This document shows positions 22,148 through 31,574 of a stretch of 56,926 nucleotides of DNA, in pieces. Source of the DNA: Pseudoneurospora amorphoporcata (lineage: Eukaryota > Ascomycota > Sordariomycetes > Sordariales > Sordariaceae); the NCBI GenBank assembly GCA_033297205.1, contig MU859278.1:1-56926 (forward strand), written 5' to 3'. The position numbers were made by a program, and so were the translations under genes. Each line of letters starts with the position of its first letter. The stretch's first letter is position 1. The notes under the pieces were generated by a model. The model searched no databases. It had not been told where the DNA came from and worked only from the letters and a program-made list of their open reading frames with translations.

Positions 22148-23029
22148 ATGACCTGCAAGCGAGACTTGTCTGCGTTCCACAAGGGACAGCAGAACACCCC
22201 GGGCCCTGCCGAGGAGCAAGAGGATGATCCCATTAGTCGGCCGAAGAAAGTGTCTAAGACCATCAAGACCGGACCCATAGACGAGCCTACCGGAGGTGCA
22301 CTGAACCAGAAAATACAAGAGCATGTTGGCCCAAGCCTAAGAGGGGCACACTTAGCCTTTTCCCTGGAGAAACCTCGGCATGTTAAGTCTCCAAGCGGTG
22401 CTGCATGTACCAACTGCGGAAGGGATGACCATACAGCATCCCGATGTATTGGCCCATGGGATCCGGTTAGCGGGACGGTCAAAGTCTGCGTGCTATGTAA
22501 CGATGCTTCTCATGGACTGGACGACTGTCCAATCCTCTCAAAGCGCAGCGCGTCAGAGACAAAATACGCCTTGAGCAGATATCTGATCATCTACCGCGGC
22601 GGGCTCACTCCCATCGAGTCTAGTGTCTGCTGGGTCGACTTGCTAAGCGCTCCGGAATACAATGAAATGCTCGCCAAGCATTCATCGGAGAAGGGCTACA
22701 GTCTCTTTCCTTGGACTAGAGAGTTCGCAATCCTTCAGCACAAAAACAGGTTTTGGGAGCGCTGCAGCTATTCTCAAGAAGATGACTCAAGAAGGACGTG
22801 GTGGCCCAAGGACCCCAAGACCAGCTCAGAGGCCAAAGTACAGAGTAACCTTGAGTCGCTCAAGAAGACTGAGTCCTCGTCAGTGTTGAAGGCGGCGGCC
22901 CGTCAAAAGATGATGGAGAGCGAGTCGGAGAGGGAGTGGGAGTTGACTGCAGCCGGCCTCAAAGCGTGGCCTGACATTCTGGAGATTGCTTCCAAGTTGA
23001 AGGCTTATGTTGAGAAGGAAGATGTTTGA
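22148..23029 (+). CDS. double CCHC zinc-knuckle protein
   Basis: One exon, 293 residues. Two knuckles of the form C-x2-C-x4-H-x4-C are exact: CTNCGRDDHTASRC (residues 87-100) and CVLCNDASHGLDDC (114-127). Such knuckles bind single-stranded RNA or DNA in RNA-processing proteins and in retroelement Gag proteins. The region before them is polar and disordered. The region after is tryptophan-rich and folded-looking (WVDLL, LFPWTREF, FWERCSY), followed by a charged helical C-terminus. No protease, capsid or reverse-transcriptase homology accompanies it, so a host protein or a domesticated remnant are both possible. The precise role is unknown. Confidence 0.65.
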   Translation: MTCKRDLSAFHKGQQNTPGPAEEQEDDPISRPKKVSKTIKTGPIDEPTGGALNQKIQEHVGPSLRGAHLAFSLEKPRHVKSPSGAACTNCGRDDHTASRCIGPWDPVSGTVKVCVLCNDASHGLDDCPILSKRSASETKYALSRYLIIYRGGLTPIESSVCWVDLLSAPEYNEMLAKHSSEKGYSLFPWTREFAILQHKNRFWERCSYSQEDDSRRTWWPKDPKTSSEAKVQSNLESLKKTESSSVLKAAARQKMMESESEREWELTAAGLKAWPDILEIASKLKAYVEKEDV

Positions 23030-23533
23030 GGATATTAGAGATACTGATATTTGTCGCTATAACCGTGTGTGCGCCATGACGTCAAATTGGAAGGGGATGG
23101 AGTTTGCATCGGGATTTGACGGGCATTTTAGCAGGACATGTATTGTAATCATGACTTGTGTCGTGTAACGTGCTAATGAAGGCACATGGTAACGTGAGGA
23201 TACTAGAGCGAACAACGGTTGAAATATTGGGAGGGACAAAGGGAGCAAAACCGGTTGAAAGGGCTGCTCCGAGCGACCGTCTTAGTAAGTCTCTAGCAAA
23301 TCAGAAAAGCTTTGAACAAGTTTGAGCAACCACATTTAATTATCCTTGGGACCATTCAATGTAACTGGAGACAGTTATCTGTGAAATGTTTTTGCTGATT
23401 TGTGTGTTCTCATCGAGTGTCTCATGGGATGCCCCTGGGTGTTGCCAGGAATGGAAGGGCAACCTCTGCTTCACCTGGTAGGTCGGTGAGTGTGGCGTAC
23501 TTGAGTAGCAAATTTAGCGCTTATTCTCAACTA
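23030..23533. other. intergenic, upstream of tRNA-Trp
   Basis: Nothing recognised apart from ordinary 3' flanking sequence of the zinc-knuckle gene. Confidence 0.4.
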
Positions 23534-23605
23534 GGCCTCATGGCGCAACGGTAGCGCGTTCGACTCCAGATCGAAAGGTTATCCGTTCAAATCGGGTTGG
23601 GGTCA
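23534..23605 (+). tRNA. tRNA-Trp(CCA), no intron
   Basis: The acceptor GGCCTCA pairs with TGGGGTC. The anticodon stem TTCGA/TCGAA encloses the loop CTCCAGA with anticodon CCA. The T arm is ATCCG-TTCAAAT-CGGGT. A T-rich stretch follows within about 12 bp. Confidence 0.9.
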
Positions 23606-24297
23606 GCTTCAATTTTTGCAACTTTTCTATTCATAAAATCCTTTTTTGCCAACTACGTATGCAATTGCTGCCTTTTCTTATTTTCTTTTATTTTGGGTGG
23701 AGGGGAGGGTACTTCCTTTCTCTCGGTTTGATAGACGTAGATTCGAAAGCGTGAACTGTGGGCCTACGTCGTGAGGAGATGGTTGTCTTGGAGGACTCAA
23801 TAACATATCAGAACAGTGGAACTGGGAAATGGCTTTGTACTATTTTAAACAAGTTGGGAAGCCAGTGAGAAAATCCAGAGCCAAACACGATACTAGTATC
23901 TGTTCACGCTTCACTCAGTGGTAATGCATGCACTCGTCACAAAGATATCCTGCGCCGACCTCTCCAAGGTTCGTTCAACGTCGCATCCGTTGCCGGTCCG
24001 TCCGGCTGTCCTGGCCCGTCGCTGCACGCCACGCGCGCCGAAGTATGCAACTCCACCCCGCCCGATCGCGGCAACCACCGGCGGAACGATGTCATCGGAC
24101 ATGCTAACCCGAAATAGGAAAACCATAAATAAAACGACCCCACCAATTATTTAAACTTCCATCCATCCCTCGGCCTACAAAACGTCACCCAAGGTACAAA
24201 TCATCGACTTACCAAACACAACCGTTTCAATCTTGCATCGCCAAACCAACCCCAAACTAAAATACCGGATCATACCAAGCAACCCAAAGAAGAAAAA
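23606..24297. other. intergenic, promoter of Rossmann-fold gene
   Basis: No gene recognised. The last 120 bp are rich in ACC/CAA runs typical of fungal leaders. Confidence 0.4.
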
Positions 24298-25314
24298 ATG
24301 GAAGGCGTGGACCTCCTAATCCTCGGCGCCGGCTGGACAGCTACCTTCCTCATCCCCCTCCTGCAACAACACCACAGCGACACACTCACCTTCGCAGCAA
24401 CCACCACCAACGGGCGCCAGGTCTGCGGCGTCGACACCATCCCCTTCCGCTTCGATCCCGAATCCAAGGACCCTGGCCCCATCGCCAACCTGCCGCGCGC
24501 ACGTTACGTGCTGATCACGTTCCCGTTGACGGGCGAGGGGCAGTCAAGCTGGCTTACCGAGACGTACGAAGCCACGCATGCTAGAGGGGAAGGGCAAAAT
24601 AAGTACAGGTTCATCCAACTGGGAAGCACGGGCGTGTGGCAGGTCGAGGGGAGGGGGAAGAGACATGGGAGCAACAAGAGTGCGGAAGAGAAGCAAGCCG
24701 AACGGGAAGCCCAAGCCCAAGCCGAAGCGGAAGCCGCTGCCACCCAACAGAAGAAGCCCTTCGCTTATACCGACCGCCACTCCCCCTACCTAACCACCGA
24801 CCCGCGCGCACAAGCCGAAGACGAACTGCGCCGCTCGTCAATAGTAGACGGCATGGTCCTTTCACTCTCTGGGCTCTGGGGAGGGCAACGGGACCCGAGG
24901 AATTGGGTGGGTAGGGTCGCTTACAGCAAGGAGGCGCTGAGACATAAGACTAGTTTGCATATGATTCATGGGTTTGATATTGCGCGGGCGGTGGTTAGGA
25001 TTTTGGAGAGTTGTGAAGATGATAACGAGGGGGAAAAGAAGTGGGAGGAGAACGGCAAGGGACAGAGGTGGATGTTGACTGATGGGTTTGTGTATGATTG
25101 GTGGAGTTTGTTGTTGGGGTGGGCTACTGAGGGAAAGGAAGACGGCGAGCCGAGTGAGCAGGCAAAGTGGGTGATGGAGTTGATGGAGGAGCAAGGGGTG
25201 CAGGCGCTGCCGAGGAGCATGGAGCTTATGGGGAGGGCGTACGATTCGAGAGAGTTTTGGAGGACGTGGGGGTTGGTGCCGGTGAAGGCGAGGATTGGGG
25301 TCAATGCTCCTTAG
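24298..25314 (+). CDS. NAD(P)-binding Rossmann-fold protein (SDR/YeeZ-like)
   Basis: One exon, 338 residues. The N-terminus VDLLILGAGWTATFLIPLL carries a glycine-rich nucleotide loop directly after a beta strand, as in extended short-chain dehydrogenases of the YeeZ/epimerase-like group. YRFIQLGSTGVW (about residues 103-114) and SIVDGMVLSLSGLWGG (about 181-196) fit the strand positions of that fold, and HMIHGFDIARAVVRIL resembles the late helix of such proteins. A low-complexity insert rich in A, Q and E (about residues 128-150) interrupts the fold. The substrate is unknown. It converges on the histidyl-tRNA synthetase gene with 193 bp between stops. Confidence 0.7.
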   Translation: MEGVDLLILGAGWTATFLIPLLQQHHSDTLTFAATTTNGRQVCGVDTIPFRFDPESKDPGPIANLPRARYVLITFPLTGEGQSSWLTETYEATHARGEGQNKYRFIQLGSTGVWQVEGRGKRHGSNKSAEEKQAEREAQAQAEAEAAATQQKKPFAYTDRHSPYLTTDPRAQAEDELRRSSIVDGMVLSLSGLWGGQRDPRNWVGRVAYSKEALRHKTSLHMIHGFDIARAVVRILESCEDDNEGEKKWEENGKGQRWMLTDGFVYDWWSLLLGWATEGKEDGEPSEQAKWVMELMEEQGVQALPRSMELMGRAYDSREFWRTWGLVPVKARIGVNAP

Positions 25315-25507
25315 ATGGGTTGAAGTGGGAGAAGTAGGTGGCATCAGGTTAGGAGAAGAAAAAGAAGGCAGACATGCGTGGTGTTGTCGTACGATATCAC
25401 ATACACAGGCATATGCATGAAAATAAAGAATGGAGAATAACCAAACACCCGCTCAATACCAGGGGAATCTATTTTATTTCACACCACACAAAAATGACCA
25501 CACACAT

Positions 25508-27284
25508 CTATAGCAACAGCTTCTTGACCTCCTCAGCCAAGCTGTCAATGGGAACCAAGTTACCCTCATCCTTCTGGCCCTGACCCTGGTCAAGCTTCTT
25601 CAACCTAACCTGACCAGCCTTGAGCTCGTCCTCACCCAGAATGACACCCAGGGGAGTACCCTCGGCAGCCTTGAACTGAGCCTGCAGTTTAGGCTTGGCC
25701 TTGGGCATGTACTCGGCGCGGATGCCGGCGTTCCATAGTTGCCTGGCAATCTTCATGCGCTCAATAAGGAGACCATCAAAGTCCTTGCCGCCACCGAAAG
25801 CCATGACGAACACGTCCACCTCGCGCTTCTTGATGTCGTTCTCGCCGCGGGCCTTGAGAATGGTGTAGATACGGTCGATACCGAACGAGATGCCCACGCA
25901 GGGGATCTGCTTCTTGCCGTACATGCCGACGAGGTTGTCGTAACGGCCGCCGGCGGCTATAGAGCCGACCTGGCTGGCCGGGTCATCCTTCTTGCTCTTC
26001 TTTTTCTTGTCACCCTCAGCCACGGGCTCGGGCTTGTTGATGACCTCGAAGATCAGGCCGGTGTAGTAGTCGAGACCGCGGGCGAGCGAGAGGTCGAACG
26101 AGACCTTGTCGGTGACCTCGAGGGCCTCGAGGTAGGCGGCGAGCAGCTCCATGTCGTGGATTCCGGCCTTGATGTCGTCGTTGGTGGGCAGGTGGGCGTC
26201 GGCCTTGATGTAGTTTATTATGTCGGTGATGTTGCCGGCGTTCTGCACATACACGCCGATCTTGTCGGCCACCTCCTCGGGCAAGCCCTTCTCCTCCACC
26301 ATCTCCTTCTTGACGTCGGCCCAGGGCATCTTGTCGAGCTTGTCGACGGCGGAGCTGATGGCGCGGATCTTCTCGGCGGGGACGCCGGCGACGGCGAAAA
26401 GACCGTCGAGGATCTTGCGGTGGTTGAGCTTGATGGTGATGCCAAGCTTGAGGGCGTCAAAGACTTCGACGATGATGCGCAGAATCTCGGCGTCAGGGAT
26501 CATGGGGTCGTAGACACCGGCAATGTCGAAATCGCACTGGTGGAACTCGCGCATGCGGCCGCGGGCAATGGCGGGCTGGTCACGACGGTAGACCTTTGCG
26601 ATGTGGTAGCGCTTGACCTGCTGGGTGCTGGTCATGGCGAGCCAGCGGGCAAAGGGGACGGTAAGATCGTAGCGCAGGGAGCAGAGCTCGCCGCCCTGGT
26701 CCTGGAGGTCGTAGATGAGCTTGGAGTCCTCGCCATACTCTGGGTGTTCAAGTGTCAGCCAATATGTTGGTGTAAGTTCCATATGTGTCGAGACATACTG
26801 CCGGCAAGAATTTCCCTGAGCTCGAAGACGGGGGTGTCGAGGGGAGTGCCGCCGTGGCGCTTGAAGACGTCGCTAACAATCTGGCTGTGATTTGAGAAAA
26901 ACAAAAGAGTCAACAACAGCAACGAAAAAAAAAAAAAAACAAGAGTCGTCATCGGATGGATAATGCGGCGGGAAGCGCGTACAAGAGTTGCTCACGGAGG
27001 AGCATGTCCGGGCCATGCCAGTCGCGGGTGCCCTTGGGGGTCTTGATCTGGAGGTTGGAAGCCGGCTTGGGCGCCTTGATGTCCTCCTTGGTGTCCTTGG
27101 TGTTGTCGGCCATGGTGTCGGTGGTGTCGTGGGTGTCGACGGCGAGGTGTTGGGGTTGGCGCAAAGAAGTCGAGAATCGGCGCGGGGTATTATTGGTGGT
27201 GGTGCGAATCAAGAGTGATCCGATGGAACGGCTGGCGCGTGCAATTGGTATCGACTCTGTGCCTCGTCGGATCAAAAACAGCAT
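25508..27284 (-). CDS. histidyl-tRNA synthetase, cytosolic and mitochondrial forms
   Basis: Charges tRNA-His. Exons are 26983-27284 (or -27113), 26799-26884 and 25508-26739. The class II core shows motif 2 around YRRDQPAIARGRMREFHQCD and the two histidine-specific motifs LARGLDYYTG and AAGGRYDNLVG, followed by the C-terminal anticodon-binding domain. Two in-frame starts are visible. From 27284 the protein has 539 residues and begins with an arginine- and serine-rich, acid-free leader (MLFLIRRGTE, then SIPIARASRS), a typical mitochondrial presequence. From 27113 (MADNTKDTKED) it has 482 residues and should stay cytosolic. Yeast HTS1 works the same way. A further ATG at 27311 is in frame. Exon 1 is joined at a phase-2 donor, chosen so the frame reads RREQ-type sequence into IVSDVFKRHGG. 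Confidence 0.92.
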
Positions 27285-28258
27285 GCCGCAATTGTACAAG
27301 TCGGCGATCAACCCAGTCGGAGACGGGACGAGGGTGGAGGGTGGAGGGGTGGACGGCCGGGCGAGGATCGGGTTGGAGGGGCACGCCGCACTGAGAAATT
27401 GAAATTGTGACTTTTTGCCTTTGACTCAGGTCGGTCCGGGCCTGCTGTTCCCTGCCAGTGCCTGACCCAAGTACTGTGTACCTGGCTGGGCAATTTTCCC
27501 ACGGCAGCGCTGGAAAGATTGCACCCCGGCAGGCAGTCTGTCGCACTGATTACCAGCTGAATCTGCCTGCCGGCTAGAGGTACCTACCTCTACGGATGTT
27601 GGGGAAACAGGATTCCGGCAGGCAATTTCCCCGACTTCCATCCATCCCGATACTGCAGTGACCCTTTTGTCCCCTGTTTTCTTCCGTCTTCGCCCCATCT
27701 TCCGTTCTCGTGCACAGCCTTACAAACACCACCCATGCCCCACTCACAGCAGCCGTTTTGATGTGACTTTTGTTGGTCCGCGATCCTTCAGCTATGGTTC
27801 CAGCCTCGACAAGAACGACATGTCGGACCTGCGCAATTCCGCATCTATTCCTTCTCTGTGTCGGGCATTGGCAAACGCTCCTCATCACAATCGACGGCAT
27901 GGCATGCATGGCTAGGTACCTCTGAAACTCGCCTGATATGTCACCCACGCCGGCTGGATACATTGCTGTATCCCTGATCACCTCCCACACTCCTGCACGC
28001 TCCAATAGCCCACTCTGAAGTTGCAACTCTAGGTAGACGGTGCTGAATGCGGCCATAGTTCTCTTGGGGGCTAGGATGGACCTGCGTGTAACATGGCGCC
28101 ACCATACAAGCTATCGTTCCTTCAGCAAGAGGAGGATGAGTTCGGAAATGCTGCTGCAGGGTTGCCACGATGGTCTATAAGATCATGTCCAAGGCCTAGC
28201 TTCCCCCGCAGCTCAAAAGTCCCCTTCCTCGGTAATCCAGTGGAAACCCGAATCGACC
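27285..28258. other. divergent promoter region, HisRS and 7TM-like pseudogene
   Basis: No supported gene. It contains a perfect CPC1/Gcn4-type heptamer near the synthetase. The remaining sequence is unremarkable. Confidence 0.45.
27422..27428. promoter_or_regulatory. TGACTCA site (CPC1/Gcn4 type)
   Basis: The perfect palindromic heptamer lies 138 bp upstream of the longer start of histidyl-tRNA synthetase. Amino-acid biosynthetic and tRNA-synthetase genes are known targets of cross-pathway control in Neurospora and yeast. Binding here is inferred. Confidence 0.55.
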
Positions 28259-29839
28259 ATGGATATCTATACGGATCCAAAGTTCAACTCTCTCGACCCC
28301 TTGCCGGATGTCCTCGCCAACTTGACCTTTTGGGATATTACCGTCAATATCCCGGACAACTGTACCTGCGCTCCGGTTGCCGACTTCCTTGGCTATCTCG
28401 AAGGTAGCTTCGCTTCCAAGACATTGAAGGATGAAGGCGATATGCCCGTTTCAAAATTCAGTACCCTCGTGAGAAATTGTACCACGCCTGGGCTCCTAGA
28501 CGACGTTTCCAACGGCCAGATCATTGACTGGTACTTCAACCGCTCCCTGAACGATGACAGCGACTTTGGCTGGCTGTATCTCGAGGTCGCTGGTCCATGC
28601 TTCCACGAGTATTGCAACGCTCTAACGTGGGAAGGCAATCCTGATATATCCGGCATTGGGGTATGCTCTAAACATCCAATCATTCACTTGACCTCCTGAT
28701 ATGTTTTCTAACACGTGAACATCAGGTAAACATTGCCTTTTTCATTCAGGCAATCCTTACCTCCATCTTCTTATTCATCTATGTCAGCTTTTACATAGCC
28801 GAGGCACATCGCATTCGAAAGAATCCTGGACAAAGCCAACCAGAAGATAACTTCATTGTGGCGCAAAGCAGCCGATGATTGCCTCCAAGTCTTCTGGTCG
28901 ACATGTTTCGTCTTTGCCTTAACCCTAGCTGCCGGCACCCTTTGCTTCAACGTTATCTACCATTCGCCCGGCCACGTCTACTCGGGCTACTTCGGATACC
29001 TCGGTACCGTTCTCTCCGTAGCGGCCCTTGTATGTCTGTGGCCCTGGTTTCCTGGACGATACCAATACCCGGTCCTCACCTTTTCGGGCGTATCTGTGCT
29101 GGTGGGCCTCGTGATTGGGGTTGGTATGACCTTTCTTAAAGAGGTGAGTTCTGACGACAAAACGGTTTTCGAAAGAGCCTGCCTAGAAAGCAGGCAAGAT
29201 TTGACGGGCTGGGGAGACTCGAGCGACGATCACCCGTTCTTTGAGCCCACGCAATCAACAACCTACGTACAAAACTTCGTCAGGTATACCCCTTACGCCA
29301 CCCTGACACTCCTTGTTCTCTAGGGGCGGCGCGTTCTTCTTCACACTTGTATGGAGACGGAGAAACAAGATCACGAATTGGAATTTGTACAAGATGATCA
29401 CTGGGATCCTAGGCGGCCTTCTCGTCCTCGGCTCGTTTGCCTTGGTTTGGATCGCTTTCAGCTTTTTCTTTTACCTTCGAATCAGGGTCGAGAGCCTCGC
29501 GGGCCCGTCATACGCCGAGAACGAATGGGGTTTTGGTCAAATCGTCGCTATCGCCGCATGGCTTCCACTTTTTGGCCAGATCGGCATGGTTGTCTTTCGT
29601 GAGTTTCATAAACCAGTTGACCGTACCAGACTTTTGCTAACCGTTATTTAGGGACAACACTGAAAGACACCAAATACCAGAAGTGGTTCAACCCTGCCCC
29701 GGAGAGCGAGAGGTATTCGCATCACCTATTGACTCAATCTCCGACCTTCGAGCAGCTTCAGCGTCTTGGAACAGACTTGGAGAAGAAACCTGTCACAACT
29801 GTGGCTCAGCAAGATATCACGGACGCCTGGCAGCGGTAG
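28259..29839 (+). pseudogene. broken paralogue of the seven-segment membrane protein at 35185
   Basis: The reading follows the intact gene at 35185-36866 along its whole length. Exon 1 is 28259-28660, ending in WEGNPDISGIG exactly before the intron, as in the intact copy. The next exon starts at 28726 with VNIAFFIQAIL. The frame then shifts in the linker before KAADDCLQVFWST (about 28800-28860; the unshifted frame stops at TGA near 28875). A second lesion lies at 29318-29324, where one extra A turns the expected CTC-TGG-GGC into CTC-TAG. A final intron (29600-29652) and a tail ending DITDAWQR with TAG at 29837 remain. Introns cannot repair either lesion. Sequencing error at two places is the main alternative. 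Confidence 0.75.
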
Positions 29840-30140
29840 ACTGGCGCACTGAGATTCAGGAATGGGAGTTGAAGAGGCGCTTGATGACAGGCGATGTGCA
29901 AGGCCTGATGGCCTGGTGTCGGTCACCCAGCGATTGAACAAGTTCCCGGGTTTTCGACATGGACATCTTCTTTCATATCGATATCATATTCGGTCTGGGA
30001 CGAGTCCGCAGGAACTGTTAGACACGGTTAGTCGTCGTCGCCCAGCTGAGCCAGCCCCCCTGTCGGCGTAGTGGTGGCTCCGAACCCCGGTGGAGAATGC
30101 GTGATAAAAGTCCATACTCCAAGCCAGGATAACCATCAAA
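29840..30140. other. intergenic
   Basis: 3' flank of the pseudogene; nothing recognised before the tRNA. Confidence 0.4.
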
Positions 30141-30212
30141 GCCCGCATGGCTCAGTGGTAGAGCGCATCACTAGTAATGATGAGGTCGTCAGTTCGATTC
30201 TGGCTGTGGGCA
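30141..30212 (+). tRNA. tRNA-Thr(AGT), no intron
   Basis: The acceptor GCCCGCA pairs with TGTGGGC. The anticodon stem CATCA/TGATG holds the loop CTAGTAA, anticodon AGT (read as IGU). The T arm is GTCAG-TTCGATT-CTGGC. The discriminator base is A. Confidence 0.9.
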
Positions 30213-30785
30213 TAGAAGCGTCTGATGAAGCTCGTGATCTTCTCTTTTTGGGTGTTTGTAATGATGCCATGGAGCTGTGCTTTCTTTTTTGGTTCGGGAA
30301 AGTTCCATCTTTTCGCTGGACGGGTAGGGCACCAGGTCATGCATGGTTTCTTGGAGTATACGGTACGTACATAACCCTGCCCGGCGCTCATATAAACTTA
30401 CTGTTCTGTCTTCCTGCACCGAACGTCAGAGCCAAGCTACACAGTATACTGATTAAGCATGGGGGCAGCGGTCTGGCCCGAATGGGGTGCACTCTGTTTT
30501 GCTCAGTGAGGCCACTACCGCCGCCGCCGGGACAACAACGTACTAGAATAGACATCAGAACAGTAGTTATCGATGGGGCGTCCACATAGATTCGGTCAGA
30601 ACCTGCGCAAACATGTCCGACACAGGTATGTAGTCGTATGTATTCCTAATCGTTTTCCCTGTCCTTCAAGGTGTCCATTCCTCATGATCCATGTGACCAT
30701 GTCCCGTGCCCCTTGCGCCCTTGACGATGAGAATTAACCGCATATCCCCGTACCCCGGCCCGTTTGTTAACACATTGCTCACTGC
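30213..30785. other. intergenic
   Basis: Nothing recognised; it contains the 3' flank of the small secreted protein gene on the minus strand. Confidence 0.4.
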
Positions 30786-31574
30786 TCAGTTCTTGCGTCT
30801 CAAATAGATTTCAATGGATGGGTTGAAATCCTCATAAGCAAGTCCACCAGTTCTGCCACCCCAGGTACAAGCGTCTGTCGAGAGGTCCAGAATCGTTAGA
30901 AACGTGCCCGGTTACCTTGCTTTCAATAGAGGTAGGAATGGATAGGAAGGGCCACTTACCCATGATGTGTCCACCCCCAGCGGCAAGTTGCTGACTGAAT
31001 ATCCCCAGGAACCAGACCGTTAGCAAATCAAACTCTTCTTGGAGGCAGAGGGAGGTACCTGATATCATGAGCAGACGACGTCGACTCAAACGCGTCGAAA
31101 ATGCTAGGAACATGGCGGGGAACCATCTTACGCTGTAGCAACCTTGTTTCCATCGGACGCAGACACGGCAACCAGCTCCACCCCAGGGATATCATTGCAC
31201 AAAGTCTTTGAGCCACCGAACCCGCCGAAGGTGTAGCTCACACTGCTCCCCAGTGCCGCCAGGCTGCTCACGCAACTGACAGCGCGGTTGACGTCCGCGC
31301 GGAGGTTATCGCTGGTGTAGCACTGCGTCGAGGCCCGCTTAACCTTCGCGGCAACGGCGTCGTCTTGGGTAGACGTGGTAGCGTTGATGCTCTGGTAGTA
31401 GGCCTCCACGGCCTGCTCGGGGGTAAGGGCGACTACGTCGGGGTTGATGATGTCGTCCACCCACTGGGAAAAACTGAAAGGCTTGGCCTCCGTCGTGGTG
31501 GGAGCGGCAGTGGTTGGGGCGGCGGCGGCGACAGTCGCGAGGACGGCGATGGTGGCAAGCTTCATGGCGACCAT
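30786..31574 (-). CDS. small secreted cysteine-containing protein
   Basis: I join three exons: 31132-31574, 30960-30994 (35 bp) and 30786-30874, giving 188 residues. Phases agree (2, then 1), and all four junctions have GT/AG ends (GTAAGA and GTAAGT donors). The N-terminus MVAMKLATIAVLATVAAAAP is a clear signal peptide. Threonine-rich sequence follows, then a predicted propeptide ending in a dibasic KVKR (residues 77-80), a likely Kex2 site. The mature part has four cysteines (85, 101, 126, 162), enough for two disulfides, and ends in glycine-rich TWGGRTGGLAYEDFNPSIEI. If exon 1 is left unspliced the frame ends at TAA (31128) with only three cysteines. No family recognised; an extracellular or effector-like role is a guess. 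Confidence 0.68.

Noticed and set aside
28259..29839. The first membrane-protein copy as an intact multi-intron gene
   Set aside because: No GT...AG pair can remove the two frame lesions while keeping the residues conserved with the intact copy.
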